From the NCBI RefSeq assembly GCF_023517795.1, contig NZ_CP082928.1:806001-870000 (forward strand): a DNA stretch of 64,000 nucleotides. Direction: 5' to 3'. Positions 25,148-33,079 of the stretch are shown in pieces. The stretch comes from Pseudomonas fulva. GTDB lineage: Bacteria; Pseudomonadota; Gammaproteobacteria; Pseudomonadales; Pseudomonadaceae. Both the position numbers and the translations under genes were made by a program. Numbering within the stretch: the first letter of the stretch is position 1; each line of letters opens with the position of its first letter. The notes beneath the pieces were generated by a model, which was given only the letters and a program-made list of their open reading frames with translations, was not told the DNA's origin and did no database searches.

Positions 25148-25438
25148 TCAGAAGCCCTCATAACTACCTACGCCCATCAGCCAGTTACCCTGGGGCCGCT
25201 GGCAAGGCTCATTGGCGGCGAGGCGAACGAGCGCACCGCCCTCCCGCTTCATCGGGCAGCGTTGCTCCTGGGAATACAGAGAGGATGTGGCGCGCCACTG
25301 GGGCGGCAGGTGGCTTACCCAGACCACCAGCAAGATCAGCGGCAGGAGAAGCGCGGCGGGGCCTTCAGGAAGGGAGAAGACGTGGGAGCTGGTGCGGGCC
25401 GGAGGGATGATTGACACCAAGGGCGCTGCCCTTGTCAT
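25148..25438 (-). CDS. Possible small single-span membrane protein of the element
   Basis: A 96-codon frame (ATG 25438, weak AAGAG upstream) encoding one hydrophobic segment, PAALLLPLILLVVWVSHLPP, at about 27-46. It fits the leftward operon between the DUF-like gene at 25526 and rep, where filamentous phages keep small membrane and coat proteins. The C-terminal half shows no convincing domain character. Coding status is uncertain. Confidence 0.35.
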   Translation of the reverse strand: MTRAAPLVSIIPPARTSSHVFSLPEGPAALLLPLILLVVWVSHLPPQWRATSSLYSQEQRCPMKREGGALVRLAANEPCQRPQGNWLMGVGSYEGF

Positions 25439-25525
25439 CCCGCTCTTGCCGCCGAGGGCTCGGGAGCGCGGGGTGGTGAAGCTACCCCACACTCCCGTTG
25501 ATAGGCTGGTCATGGGTGCAGGGCC

Positions 25526-25915
25526 TCAAGGGTGCGCTGCGCCCGTGCTTCCGTTCGACGGAACGGTGGAGCTGTTCCGACGAGCCGGGAGCGCGGCCCT
25601 TGACCCTTCCGAATGGGTCAGGGTCATGCGGCCCAGTACGTTGCCGGAACCATGCCGGTCGCGGTACCGCATCGCCCTGATAGTGCAAATGTCGTCGAAG
25701 TAGAACTCGTTCGGGTTGCGAGTGCTGGAGCTGACTTCGACAGCAAGAAAGCATGGGGCGCCCTTCATATCTGGCGTGGGTAGCAGCACGCCGACGATGT
25801 GGACGCATTGCCAGAAGGATTCGGGCTCAGCATCCCAGGCGGTTTCGAGTAGCACGGTCTGGCCGACGTAGCCCAGGGCCGTTGCAGAGTCGAGTTGGAT
25901 ACGTGGCCTATGCAT
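25526..25915 (-). CDS. Element protein, paralogue of the next upstream gene
   Basis: A 129-residue protein of unknown function. [20 protein letters not shown] and the central [12 protein letters not shown] and [13 protein letters not shown] align with the product of 25908-26261 (DPITAIGYIGQTVFVELRW, HLVGVALPVPGL, EIYFDYINTICI), so the two arose by duplication. The C-terminus after about residue 95 differs and is low complexity. The start overlaps the upstream gene by 8 bp. No signal peptide. Confidence 0.7.
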   Translation of the reverse strand: MHRPRIQLDSATALGYVGQTVLLETAWDAEPESFWQCVHIVGVLLPTPDMKGAPCFLAVEVSSSTRNPNEFYFDDICTIRAMRYRDRHGSGNVLGRMTLTHSEGSRAALPARRNSSTVPSNGSTGAAHP

Positions 25916-26261
25916 GGCGTCGTTCCTCTTCCGTGGCGCGGCTCAGGCCCTGGAGCTGTTGCTGCAGCGGCAGGCGGTCGAGCGTCTTGACGCTGGCATG
26001 GCCATCGCGGGTGATGCAGATCGTGTTGATGTAATCGAAGTAGATTTCGATGGGCAGTTCTTCACTGCCATCAGGCGGCATCGCCAGGAAGTAGCCATGA
26101 TCAAGCAGGCCCGGCACAGGGAGTGCCACGCCAACGAGGTGGTACGTGCGGCGGAGCGTTTCGTCGTCGCCTTCCCAGCGCAGTTCGACGAACACGGTCT
26201 GGCCGATATAGCCGATAGCGGTGATAGGGTCGAAGGTCAGAGCCGGACTAGACATGGGCAT
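25908..26261 (-). CDS. Element protein, paralogue of the 25526 gene
   Basis: A 117-residue protein of unknown function, the clearer copy of the tandem pair. Start ATG 26261 with AAGGAAGGGG immediately upstream; ATG 26255 is an alternative. A predicted beta-rich core (IGYIGQTVFVELRWEGDD, YHLVGVALPVPG, IEIYFDYINTICI) suggests a small barrel or sandwich. Position in a filamentous-type replicon is where single-strand DNA-binding or accessory proteins sit, but I see no motif proving it. Confidence 0.7.
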   Translation of the reverse strand: MPMSSPALTFDPITAIGYIGQTVFVELRWEGDDETLRRTYHLVGVALPVPGLLDHGYFLAMPPDGSEELPIEIYFDYINTICITRDGHASVKTLDRLPLQQQLQGLSRATEEERRHA

Positions 26262-26463
26262 AGTCCCCTTCCTTGAACTCGGTTTTGCCCTTCTCCAGAT
26301 CAGCGCGAAGTCGGGCAAGGTTGACCATGCGGAAGTCGGCCAGCTTCATGCTCGGGATTATGTGGCTATCAACCCAGTTGATGGCCTCCTCAACCGACAC
26401 ACCGCTCATTTCAGCGAAGGTCTTGATGCTGCAGAGGTCGAGGCTGTCGTCTTTCTTCTTCAT
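26248..26463 (-). CDS. Small helix-turn-helix-like regulator / excisionase candidate
   Basis: A 71-residue protein. IKTFAEMSGVSVEEAINWVD followed by SHIIPSMKLADFRMVNLARL looks like a MerR/excisionase-type winged helix: helix-turn-helix then a beta wing. It is related in layout to the product of the next upstream gene. The ATG at 26463 overlaps that gene's stop (ATGA); an alternative ATG at 26472 lacks spacing to the AGGA. Confidence 0.65.
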   Translation of the reverse strand: MKKKDDSLDLCSIKTFAEMSGVSVEEAINWVDSHIIPSMKLADFRMVNLARLRADLEKGKTEFKEGDYAHV

Positions 26464-26678
26464 AGCGTCCATTCCTGTTCAAGAAGCTGCTGATGCAGCA
26501 GGGCCACGTTGACCATGGTGCGTTTGCCGACCTTCTGCGAAGGCAGGTAGCCGCGTTCGAGCCAGCTGCGCACCACCAGGGGTTCATCCGCCATGCCGAT
26601 CCATTCGGCGAACTTCGGCCATGGCATCAAAGGCGGCGCGCCATGGAGCTTTTGGGAGTCGAGACCTTCCTTATCCAT
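26460..26678 (-). CDS. Small winged-helix regulator / excisionase candidate
   Basis: A 72-residue protein. WPKFAEWIGMADEPLVVRSW then LERGYLPSQKVGKRTMVNVA has the excisionase/MerR-like form and resembles its downstream neighbour. I choose ATG 26678 because the two upstream ATGs (26741, 26759) lie inside operator-like repeats. First gene of the leftward element operon, divergent from the repressor. Confidence 0.65.
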   Translation of the reverse strand: MDKEGLDSQKLHGAPPLMPWPKFAEWIGMADEPLVVRSWLERGYLPSQKVGKRTMVNVALLHQQLLEQEWTL

Positions 26679-26722
26679 CTGCTTTGTTCCACTATGTTCA
26701 GCATTGATAACCAACCAGCGAA

Positions 26723-26759
26723 ATGGGTAATTACTACCCATGGAGTGATTGTTACCCAT
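26723..26759. promoter_or_regulatory. Operator-like palindrome between repressor and early genes
   Basis: ATGGGTA (26723-26729), a 5-bp centre and TACCCAT (26735-26741) form a perfect palindrome, and a third half-site GTTACCCAT follows at 26751-26759. It lies in the divergent gap between the repressor gene and the regulator operon, where a lysogeny switch operator is expected. Confidence 0.6.
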
Positions 26760-26802
26760 CTTTTATGGTGGGGCAATAGCTACTCAGGAAAAAATATTCG
26801 AT

Positions 26803-27069
26803 ATGCCAAGCGCATCCGATAGAGCACGCGCACTGATCAAGCTGGTGGGGCCCAAGCGGGCTAGCGAGCAAGGTGGGGATTACGAGCGCTGGAGAAACGT
26901 CAGCAAGGGCGCTGTACGAGTCAGCGCGGACGAGATAGACGTATTGGTGAAGATCTACCCCCAATACGCCCTTTGGCTGGCGAGCGGCCAGATCGCACCA
27001 GAGGCTGGCCAAACCAGTCCAGACTATGACGAAGCAAACCGAAACTTGAGCCAACCCAACGCGGGATAG
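26803..27069 (+). CDS. Pf-type prophage repressor / DNA-binding protein
   Basis: An 88-residue protein with a helical N-terminal DNA-binding region (ARALIKLVGPKRASEQGG then YERWRNVSKGAVRVSADEID) and a tail, YALWLASGQIAPEAGQTSPD, that I associate with small repressors of Pf-like prophages. It is the only rightward gene of the element and diverges from the excisionase-like operon across the operator-like repeats. Start ATG 26803; AGGA lies 13 bp upstream, a loose spacing. Confidence 0.7.
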   Translation: MPSASDRARALIKLVGPKRASEQGGDYERWRNVSKGAVRVSADEIDVLVKIYPQYALWLASGQIAPEAGQTSPDYDEANRNLSQPNAG

Positions 27070-27253
27070 CGATTACACGGGAAGTAACTAGGCGCTGGAT
27101 CGCCCGAACACATGGAGCCAAGTTTTACTAAAGCTATGCGGATGATAACGCAGCTATAACATGTGACCAAAGCTACGTTGGTTCTAGAAATGGCCTACGG
27201 CCATTTTGTCGTAGCCTTGATCATCAGATTAATAGCCTTGTTAAGCTACCAAG

Positions 27254-28303
27254 CTACTCAAAACTAAGCCTTCTAAACTTATAAAACAATTTCTGCCAAA
27301 GATATATATAAGGAAAAACCGTTACAATCAAAAGGAAATAGGGCAGCACAGGATGCCACACTAACTCTATATCGACAGCTAGAGCCAGCAATACAATAGG
27401 CGCTAAGACGCCAAATATAAAAACATAACCGATTACTTTAAAAGCAATAAGTGTATTCGTTTTAAAATTAAATCTATCCACAAATAGTCTGTGAATCTTC
27501 AAACTATTTGAAAGTTCAGGAAGCACTCTATCTCGATATACAAGGACCTTATTAAAAAAATCGCTAATTATTCGTGCATAATCGGCTTGACCGTTCAACC
27601 TAAGTTGAAAAGATGTATTCCACATCCTTTCCTTCTCTGCCTCAGAGATATCGATACCGTTGCGGATATGCGTCAACAGAGTCTCTTCATACACTTTGCG
27701 ATATTCTAACTCATCTTCTTTACGCTCTATTTCACTACTACGTTGTCCCAAAACAATTAGAGACCTACTGCTAGTCTCCCAGCACCAACTCAAGAAAAAA
27801 ACTCTACGCTGAATTTCTTGAAGCTGTTCCACAGTAAATGGCTCACTTTTTTTTAACTCAACTCGTTCGGACACCCCACTTACATGCACTGACGATTTTC
27901 CGTTAAATGGATATGAAACGAACAACTGGCTAAGTAAAACACATAGCGATCGGTTTACTGAGCAGATTTCAGAATCACTGGGCTCTGAAAAATGAGGACT
28001 CCCCGGAATTCCATGCTTATCCTCTTGGGCTGATAGTAGCGACTTAGCACTATGCAGTATTCTTTTTCCTTCATGCCAATTCAAGCTACCATCTTCTTGG
28101 ATTAAGTTGTCATTGTCACCACCGCCAATATAAGCAGATGATTTACTGAAATCACCTACCTCAGCCAAAACAGCATTTAGGCTGTCTTCGCTGTCTTGAA
28201 TTTTCTGATATGCAAGCATTGCAAAACCAGAAAAAAAGGCCGTTCCAATACCAATCAAAATTCCATGTATTGTTGGCAGTGATTCCAGAATACTTAAGTC
28301 CAT
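27254..28303 (-). CDS. AT-rich membrane-anchored protein of unknown function (element cargo)
   Basis: A 349-residue protein with an N-terminal membrane segment (about 13-32), a long charged and helical middle (about 36-275, for example EQLQEIQRRVFFLSWCWETS) and a C-terminal membrane hairpin (about 284-306 and 315-335). GC content is far below that of the host and of the element backbone, so it was acquired separately. It lies next to attR, facing the repressor. I do not recognise the family. Cargo at the edge of a small prophage-like element is often anti-phage, but that is inference. Confidence 0.8.
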   Translation of the reverse strand: MDLSILESLPTIHGILIGIGTAFFSGFAMLAYQKIQDSEDSLNAVLAEVGDFSKSSAYIGGGDNDNLIQEDGSLNWHEGKRILHSAKSLLSAQEDKHGIPGSPHFSEPSDSEICSVNRSLCVLLSQLFVSYPFNGKSSVHVSGVSERVELKKSEPFTVEQLQEIQRRVFFLSWCWETSSRSLIVLGQRSSEIERKEDELEYRKVYEETLLTHIRNGIDISEAEKERMWNTSFQLRLNGQADYARIISDFFNKVLVYRDRVLPELSNSLKIHRLFVDRFNFKTNTLIAFKVIGYVFIFGVLAPIVLLALAVDIELVWHPVLPYFLLIVTVFPYIYLWQKLFYKFRRLSFE

Positions 28304-28636
28304 TGATAATTATCTCGATCTAGATGGTTAAATTTTTGTTAGGGGCAGTTCTTTAAGCACCCCAACGAGCAGCGCCAACCTCAAATCAAATAACTCGCCA
28401 TCTTTCAATCAATTTAAAAGCTGAGCATTTATCAAGACATATACGCTTGCCACATTTCACACTTTCATTTGCTATTGGCCATATATACACAAAGGCGCAG
28501 GGAGGGCGCAAGGCAAGCGAGAAGCCGTGTCGAAAAAGAGTCGAAAGTACTGCGGTGCAAAGTGGAGTAAAGCGTGTAGAATCCGGGCGCAGTCAAGCAA
28601 TGCAGGGGCTTTGCGGAGCATTGCGGGAGCTGAAAA
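28304..28636. other. Right end of the element
   Basis: No gene is supported between the membrane-protein gene and attR. It contains the right arm-type repeats (28527-28546) and GAGCATTGCGGGAGC-like short repeats just before attR (for example GCGGAGCATTGCGGGAGC at 28613-28630). Confidence 0.45.
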
Positions 28637-28663
28637 AGGGTTCGATTCCCTTAGCCCGCTCCA
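28637..28663 (+). other. attR: right 27-bp attachment repeat (tRNA-Gly 3' fragment)
   Basis: Exact copy of 22081-22107. Only the T arm, acceptor 3' strand and CCA are present, so this is not a second tRNA gene. Confidence 0.93.
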
Positions 28664-28677
28664 GATCAAAATACAAA

Positions 28678-28704
28678 AGCCCCGTCATCACTGACGGGGC
28701 TTTC
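28678..28704 (+). terminator. Original host terminator of tRNA-Gly
   Basis: AGCCCCGTCA, loop TCAC, TGACGGGGCT followed by TTCTCGTTT, 14 bp beyond attR. Before insertion it would have followed the tRNA directly. Confidence 0.8.
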
Positions 28705-28795
28705 TCGTTTCTGAGGGTTTGTCGCGGTTACAGGGCGGCCGTTATTCACCTAACGGCGCTACAGAAGCCCTACCCCACTCACCTCTTCGCCGCAG

Positions 28796-29473
28796 CTACT
28801 TGAGCTTCGCCAGCAGCGCCTCGGCAGCGGCTTCCGAGCTGGCGGGGTTCTGGCCGGTGACCAGCTTGCCGTCTTCGATCACGAAGGACGCCCAGTCCTC
28901 GCCCTTTTCGTACTGGCCGCCGAGTTTCTGAAACTCATCCTCGATCAGGAACGGCACCACGTCGGTCAGTTGCACGCCGGCTTCTTCGCTGTTGCTGAAA
29001 CCGGTGACCCGACGGCCCCTGATCAACGGGCTGCCATCGGCCGCCTTGACGTGGCGTAGCGCGCCGGGTCCATGGCAGACGAAACCGATGGGCTTGCCGG
29101 CGCGTTCGAAGGCTTCGATCAGGGCGATCGACTCGCGGGATTCGGCAAGGTCCCACAGCGGGCCGTGGCCACCCGGGTAGAACACGGTGTCGAAATCCTG
29201 CTGGTCAACCGAATCCAGCTTCACGGTGCTGGCCAGCTGACGCTGCGCCTCGGCATCGGCCTTGAAGCGGCGCGTAGCGTCGGTCTGCGCGTCGGGCGCA
29301 TCGCTTTTCGGGTCCAGCGGCGGCTGGCCACCAGCCGGCGAGGCGAGCACGACGTTGGCACCGGCATCCTTGAACACGTAGTAAGGCGCGGCGAACTCTT
29401 CGAGCCAGAAGCCGGTTTTCGCGCCGGTGTTGCCGAGCTGATCGTGGGAGGTCAGCACCATCAGAACATTCAT
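28796..29473 (-). CDS. DJ-1/PfpI (class I glutamine amidotransferase-like) protein
   Basis: A 225-residue DJ-1/PfpI-superfamily protein. The nucleophile Cys lies in VCHGPGAL and a conserved YPGGHG loop precedes it; the N-terminus NVLMVLTSHDQLGNTGAKTG and the GFSNSEE segment match the Hsp31/glyoxalase III-like branch. Such proteins detoxify methylglyoxal or act as chaperone/deglycase. I prefer the second ATG (29473), 5 bp from AAGGAG, over the adjacent one at 29476. It stands alone just outside the element. Confidence 0.85.
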   Translation of the reverse strand: MNVLMVLTSHDQLGNTGAKTGFWLEEFAAPYYVFKDAGANVVLASPAGGQPPLDPKSDAPDAQTDATRRFKADAEAQRQLASTVKLDSVDQQDFDTVFYPGGHGPLWDLAESRESIALIEAFERAGKPIGFVCHGPGALRHVKAADGSPLIRGRRVTGFSNSEEAGVQLTDVVPFLIEDEFQKLGGQYEKGEDWASFVIEDGKLVTGQNPASSEAAAEALLAKLK

Positions 29474-29607
29474 CATGACTCCTTGCTTGTGGCGATGGGG
29501 TTCTGGGTTAGTGGCTTGAAACGGCGCAGAGTGCCGCGGCTTTTTCGTTCACGACCTATATCGGCAACGGAACGATGCCCATGGCAATTGGTGAGAGCCA
29601 CCAGAAC

Positions 29608-29640
29608 GAAAAAGGGGTAGCTACTGCTGTAACTACCCCT
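29608..29640 (-). terminator. Terminator of the der operon
   Basis: On the minus strand AGGGGTAG and CTACCCCT (29613-29620 and 29633-29640) form a stem followed by TTTTTCG, 35 bp after the der stop. Confidence 0.8.
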
Positions 29641-29674
29641 CCTTTGTTTAACACCTGCTGAGTACCAGGAAGTG

Positions 29675-31147
29675 TCAGCGCTTGTCCTTGCGCTTCTTCT
29701 CGGCCTTCTTGTGGTGACTCATCAGGCGACGCTTCTTGTTCACCTGGCGGTCGGTCAGGGTGTTCTTGTTGCCCTCGTAAGGGTTCTCGCCCCCTTTGTA
29801 CTCGATACGGATCGGCGTACCGACCAGCTTGAGCACGCGGCGGTAGGTGTTTTCCAGGTAACGGGAGTAGGCGCGCGGAACGGCGTCGACCTGGTTGCCG
29901 TGGATCACGATCAGCGGCGGGTTGGCGCCACCCAGATGGGCGTAACGCAGTTTGATACGGCGACCGTTGACCAAGGGCGGCTGGTGCTCCTGCACCGCAT
30001 CTTCGAGGATCTGCGTCAGGCGGCTGGTCGGCCAGCGGGTGATCGCCGACTTGAACGAGGCCTGCACCGACTTGTACAGATGGCCAACGCCAGTGCCGTG
30101 CAAGGCGGAGATGAAGTGGATATCGGCGAAGTCGACGAAGAACAGCCGGCGCTGCAGCTCGGTCTTCACGTAATCGCGCTCGCTGGGCTCCATGCCATCC
30201 CACTTGTTGAGCGCGATGACCAGGGCACGGCCACTCTCGAGCACGAAGCCGAGCAGGTTGAGGTCGTGGTCGACCACCCCTTCGCGGGCATCCATGACGA
30301 ACACCACCACGTTGGAGTCCTGGATGGCCTGCAGCGTCTTGACCACCGAGAACTTTTCCACCGCCTCGAAGATCTTGCCGCGGCGACGCACGCCGGCGGT
30401 GTCGATCAGTGTGTACTTCTCGTCATCACGCTCGAAGGGGATGTAGATGCTGTCGCGGGTGGTGCCGGCCTGATCGTAGACGATGACCCGGTCTTCACCG
30501 AGCATGCGGTTGACCAGGGTCGACTTGCCGACGTTGGGGCGGCCGATGATGGCCAGCTTGATGCCATCCTTCTCGCTCGGGCCGGGAATGCGCTTGGCTT
30601 CCTCACCCTCGGCGACCTCTTCGGCCTCCTCGCCCTCTTCCGGCTCGCCGGCATCCTTGGGGAAGCTGCCCAGGGCAGCTTCGAGCATCTGGGTGATACC
30701 GCGGCCATGGGCACCGGCGATCGGCAGGGCTTCGCCCATGCCCAGCGGCGAGAACTCGGCGCGGGCCAGGTCGGGGTCGAGGTTGTCGACCTTGTTGACC
30801 ACCAGGAAGCTGCGCTTGTTGCGCTTGCGCAGGTGCTCGCCAATCATCTGGTCGGAGGCGGACAACCCGGCGCGGGCGTCGACCAGGAACAGCACGGCGT
30901 CGGCTTCTTCGATGGCCTGCAGGGACTGCTCGGCCATCTTGGCGTCGATGCCTTCCTCGTCACCGGAGATACCACCGGTGTCGATCACGATATAGGTGCG
31001 CCCCTGCCACTTGGCCTCGCCGTACTGGCGGTCGCGGGTCAGACCCGAAAGGTCCCCGACGATCGCGTCGCGGGTGCGGGTCAGGCGGTTGAACAAGGTG
31101 GATTTGCCGACGTTCGGCCGGCCCACCAGGGCAATTACGGGAACCAT
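29675..31147 (-). CDS. der: Ribosome-assembly GTPase Der (EngA)
   Basis: A 490-residue protein with two tandem G domains, each with GRPNVGKST (first at 9-17), NKVD/NKWD G4 motifs, and a C-terminal KH-like domain ending in a Lys/Arg-rich tail. Der is essential for 50S ribosome maturation. An acidic linker ([19 protein letters not shown]) joins the G domains. ATG 31147 has GGAGAG upstream; the frame extends four codons further without a better site. Downstream of bamB but separated by a terminator-like hairpin. Confidence 0.97.
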   Translation of the reverse strand: MVPVIALVGRPNVGKSTLFNRLTRTRDAIVGDLSGLTRDRQYGEAKWQGRTYIVIDTGGISGDEEGIDAKMAEQSLQAIEEADAVLFLVDARAGLSASDQMIGEHLRKRNKRSFLVVNKVDNLDPDLARAEFSPLGMGEALPIAGAHGRGITQMLEAALGSFPKDAGEPEEGEEAEEVAEGEEAKRIPGPSEKDGIKLAIIGRPNVGKSTLVNRMLGEDRVIVYDQAGTTRDSIYIPFERDDEKYTLIDTAGVRRRGKIFEAVEKFSVVKTLQAIQDSNVVVFVMDAREGVVDHDLNLLGFVLESGRALVIALNKWDGMEPSERDYVKTELQRRLFFVDFADIHFISALHGTGVGHLYKSVQASFKSAITRWPTSRLTQILEDAVQEHQPPLVNGRRIKLRYAHLGGANPPLIVIHGNQVDAVPRAYSRYLENTYRRVLKLVGTPIRIEYKGGENPYEGNKNTLTDRQVNKKRRLMSHHKKAEKKRKDKR

Positions 31148-31170
31148 TCGGCTCTCCACTTCGTTATTTC

Positions 31171-31203
31171 AAAAAATACAAAAGCCGCTGCACAGGCAGC
31201 GGC
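31171..31203 (-). terminator. Terminator-like hairpin between bamB and der
   Basis: On the minus strand GCCGCTGC/GCAGCGGC (31184-31203) is followed by TTTTGTATTTTTT, a good intrinsic terminator or attenuator. der may therefore use some read-through or its own promoter. Confidence 0.7.
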
Positions 31204-31263
31204 CGCAAATCTCGCACTATCTGCCCCGCTCGCCCGGTACTACCGGACGAGCGAAGCCGGGGC

Positions 31264-32415
31264 TCACTTGATGGTCAGCGCCACCAGTTTGCCGCCGTTG
31301 CCGAAGGCATACAGCCAGTCGCCGACCACCAGCGGACGCGCACGCAGGCCGTCACTGTCGATGCGGGTACGGCCGACGAAACGGCCATCGACCTGGCTGA
31401 TCAGGTGCAGATAGCCTTCCAGATCGCCGAACGCGACGTAGCTGGAGAACACCGCAGGCGACGACAGCTGGCGGCGCGCCAGGGCGTCGTTGGTCCACAG
31501 CGCCGACGCGGAACGCTCGTCGATGCTCTCCACAGTGCCGCTGGCCAGGGTCACGTACACGTTGCCGAAGCCCTGGGCCACCCCCATGGAACTGGACGCC
31601 TCGCGCTGCCAGATCACCCGGCCGCTCTGCAGGTCCAGTGCCGCCACGCGGCCCTGGTAGGTGACCACGTACAGCTGGCCACCGGAGAGCAGCAGGCCAC
31701 CGTCGATGTCGACGATACGGTCGAGCTCGGAACGGCCCTGGGGAATGGCCACGCGCTGTTCCCAGACCGGGATGCCGCGCTGCGCGTCCAGCGCGATGAC
31801 CTTGCCGCTGGACAGGCCGGCGATGGCCAGCTGGTTGGTCAGCAGCGGGCTGCCGGTACCGCGCAGGGTCAGCACCGCCGGGGTGTTCTCGAAGATCCAG
31901 CGCTGCTGGCCGCTGTAGGCATCCAGCGCGACGAGGGTGTCGTCCTGGGTCTGCACCAGCACGGTGTCGCTGCTGATCGCCGGTGCGGAGAGCACTTCGC
32001 TCGGCACACGGGCGCGCCATTTCTCTTCACCGCTGGACGAATCCAGGGCGATCACCTCACCCTTGAGGGTGCCGACCACGATCATCCCGTAGCCCGCCGC
32101 CACGGCGCCGGACACCGGAACGTCCAGCTCCTGCTTCCAGGCGACCTTGCCGGTCATGCGGTCCATGGCCACGACCAGGCCTTCGACGTCGGCGGCGAAG
32201 ATCTGCTCGCCATCGACCACCGGCTCGAGCATGTTGTAGATGTCGCCCTGACCGTTACCGATCGAGCGGCTCCACTCTTTCTGCAGCTTCACTTCCTCGG
32301 TGAACTTGGGAAGCTCGGCAGGCGGTAGTTCTTTCTTGCTGTTGCTGCTGCAACCCACGGCCAGAACGGCCAGGGCCAGCAATGCGGCATTCTTCCAACG
32401 CATCACGTCATGCAT
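31264..32415 (-). CDS. bamB: Outer-membrane protein assembly lipoprotein BamB
   Basis: A 383-residue lipoprotein with lipobox LAVGC (Cys22) and repeated PQQ-like beta-propeller strands (GEVIALDSSSGEEKWRARV, TLVALDAYSGQQRWIFEN, RVAALDLQSGRVIWQRE). BamB helps the BAM complex fold outer-membrane beta-barrels. The ATG at 32415 overlaps yfgM by 8 bp; an ATG four codons in is also possible. Confidence 0.96.
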   Translation of the reverse strand: MHDVMRWKNAALLALAVLAVGCSSNSKKELPPAELPKFTEEVKLQKEWSRSIGNGQGDIYNMLEPVVDGEQIFAADVEGLVVAMDRMTGKVAWKQELDVPVSGAVAAGYGMIVVGTLKGEVIALDSSSGEEKWRARVPSEVLSAPAISSDTVLVQTQDDTLVALDAYSGQQRWIFENTPAVLTLRGTGSPLLTNQLAIAGLSSGKVIALDAQRGIPVWEQRVAIPQGRSELDRIVDIDGGLLLSGGQLYVVTYQGRVAALDLQSGRVIWQREASSSMGVAQGFGNVYVTLASGTVESIDERSASALWTNDALARRQLSSPAVFSSYVAFGDLEGYLHLISQVDGRFVGRTRIDSDGLRARPLVVGDWLYAFGNGGKLVALTIK

Positions 32416-33052
32416 CCCCTTTGGCCAGGTCGTCGATCTTCAGCTGCAGACCACCGACGGCAGCTTCTTCAGCCAGCGCGCCCTTGGCTTTCACATAGGC
32501 GGCGTGTGCATCGTCGGTACGACCCAGCTTCACCAGCAGGTCACCCCGAAGCTCTTCCCGACTGGCCAGGAAGGCCTGGTCGGCATCGCCGTCGAGCAGC
32601 TTGAGCGCTTCGTCGGCCTTGCCCTGGGCAGCCAGTACACGGGCCAGACGCTGACGAGCGAGCTCGCCCAGGGTCTCGTTGGCCGGCTTGTCGACCACGC
32701 TGCGCAACTCGGTCGCCGCGTCGTCCAGCTTGCCGGACTCGACCGCGACCTTGGCCACGAACAGGCTGCCGTACTGGGCGTACTGGGTGCCGCCGAAGTC
32801 TTTCTTCAGCTGCCCGGCGAGCGTGGCCACCTTGGCGGCGTCCGGCTGACCGCTCGGGGTCATGGCCGACTCCAGCAGTTGCTGATAGATAATCGACGCG
32901 CCCTGCGCCTGGTTGGTCTGGTACTTCTGCCAACCCTGCCAGCCGAATACCGCGATCAGCGCCAGGGCGCCACCCGCCAGCAGTGGCTTGCCGTTACGAT
33001 CCCACCAGTCTTTAAGGCCGGCCAGTTCATCATCATCGCTGTTCAACGCCAC
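32408..33052 (-). CDS. yfgM: YfgM, ancillary SecYEG translocon / BamB-linked TPR protein
   Basis: A 214-residue inner-membrane protein with one membrane segment (about 23-42) and a periplasmic TPR-like region rich in Ala/Leu/Gln (for example LARQRLARVLAAQGKADEAL). YfgM associates with PpiD and the Sec translocon. GTG start at 33052 with AAGGAG upstream. Standard neighbour of bamB and hisS. Confidence 0.92.
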   Translation of the reverse strand: MALNSDDDELAGLKDWWDRNGKPLLAGGALALIAVFGWQGWQKYQTNQAQGASIIYQQLLESAMTPSGQPDAAKVATLAGQLKKDFGGTQYAQYGSLFVAKVAVESGKLDDAATELRSVVDKPANETLGELARQRLARVLAAQGKADEALKLLDGDADQAFLASREELRGDLLVKLGRTDDAHAAYVKAKGALAEEAAVGGLQLKIDDLAKGDA

Positions 33053-33079
33053 CCCAATACTCCTTAATCGCTAAATCGC

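Larger units (their letters stand above)
22108..28636. mobile_element. Integrated element with filamentous-phage-type replication protein
   Basis: About 6.56 kb per repeat unit between 27-bp direct repeats at tRNA-Gly(CCC). Leftward genes: three small regulators or paralogues, a candidate small membrane protein, the replication protein, integrase and a membrane protein. Rightward: a repressor. A second membrane protein, leftward, lies next to attR. The layout (repressor, excisionase-like genes, Rep, Int) resembles Pf-type prophages, but coat, adsorption and Zot-type genes are missing. It may be a satellite or an integrative plasmid derived from a filamentous phage. The cargo ends are much more AT-rich than the host. 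Confidence 0.85.

Noticed and set aside
28637..28663. Second tRNA-Gly
   Set aside because: Only the 3' 27 bases are present; it is the attR duplicate.
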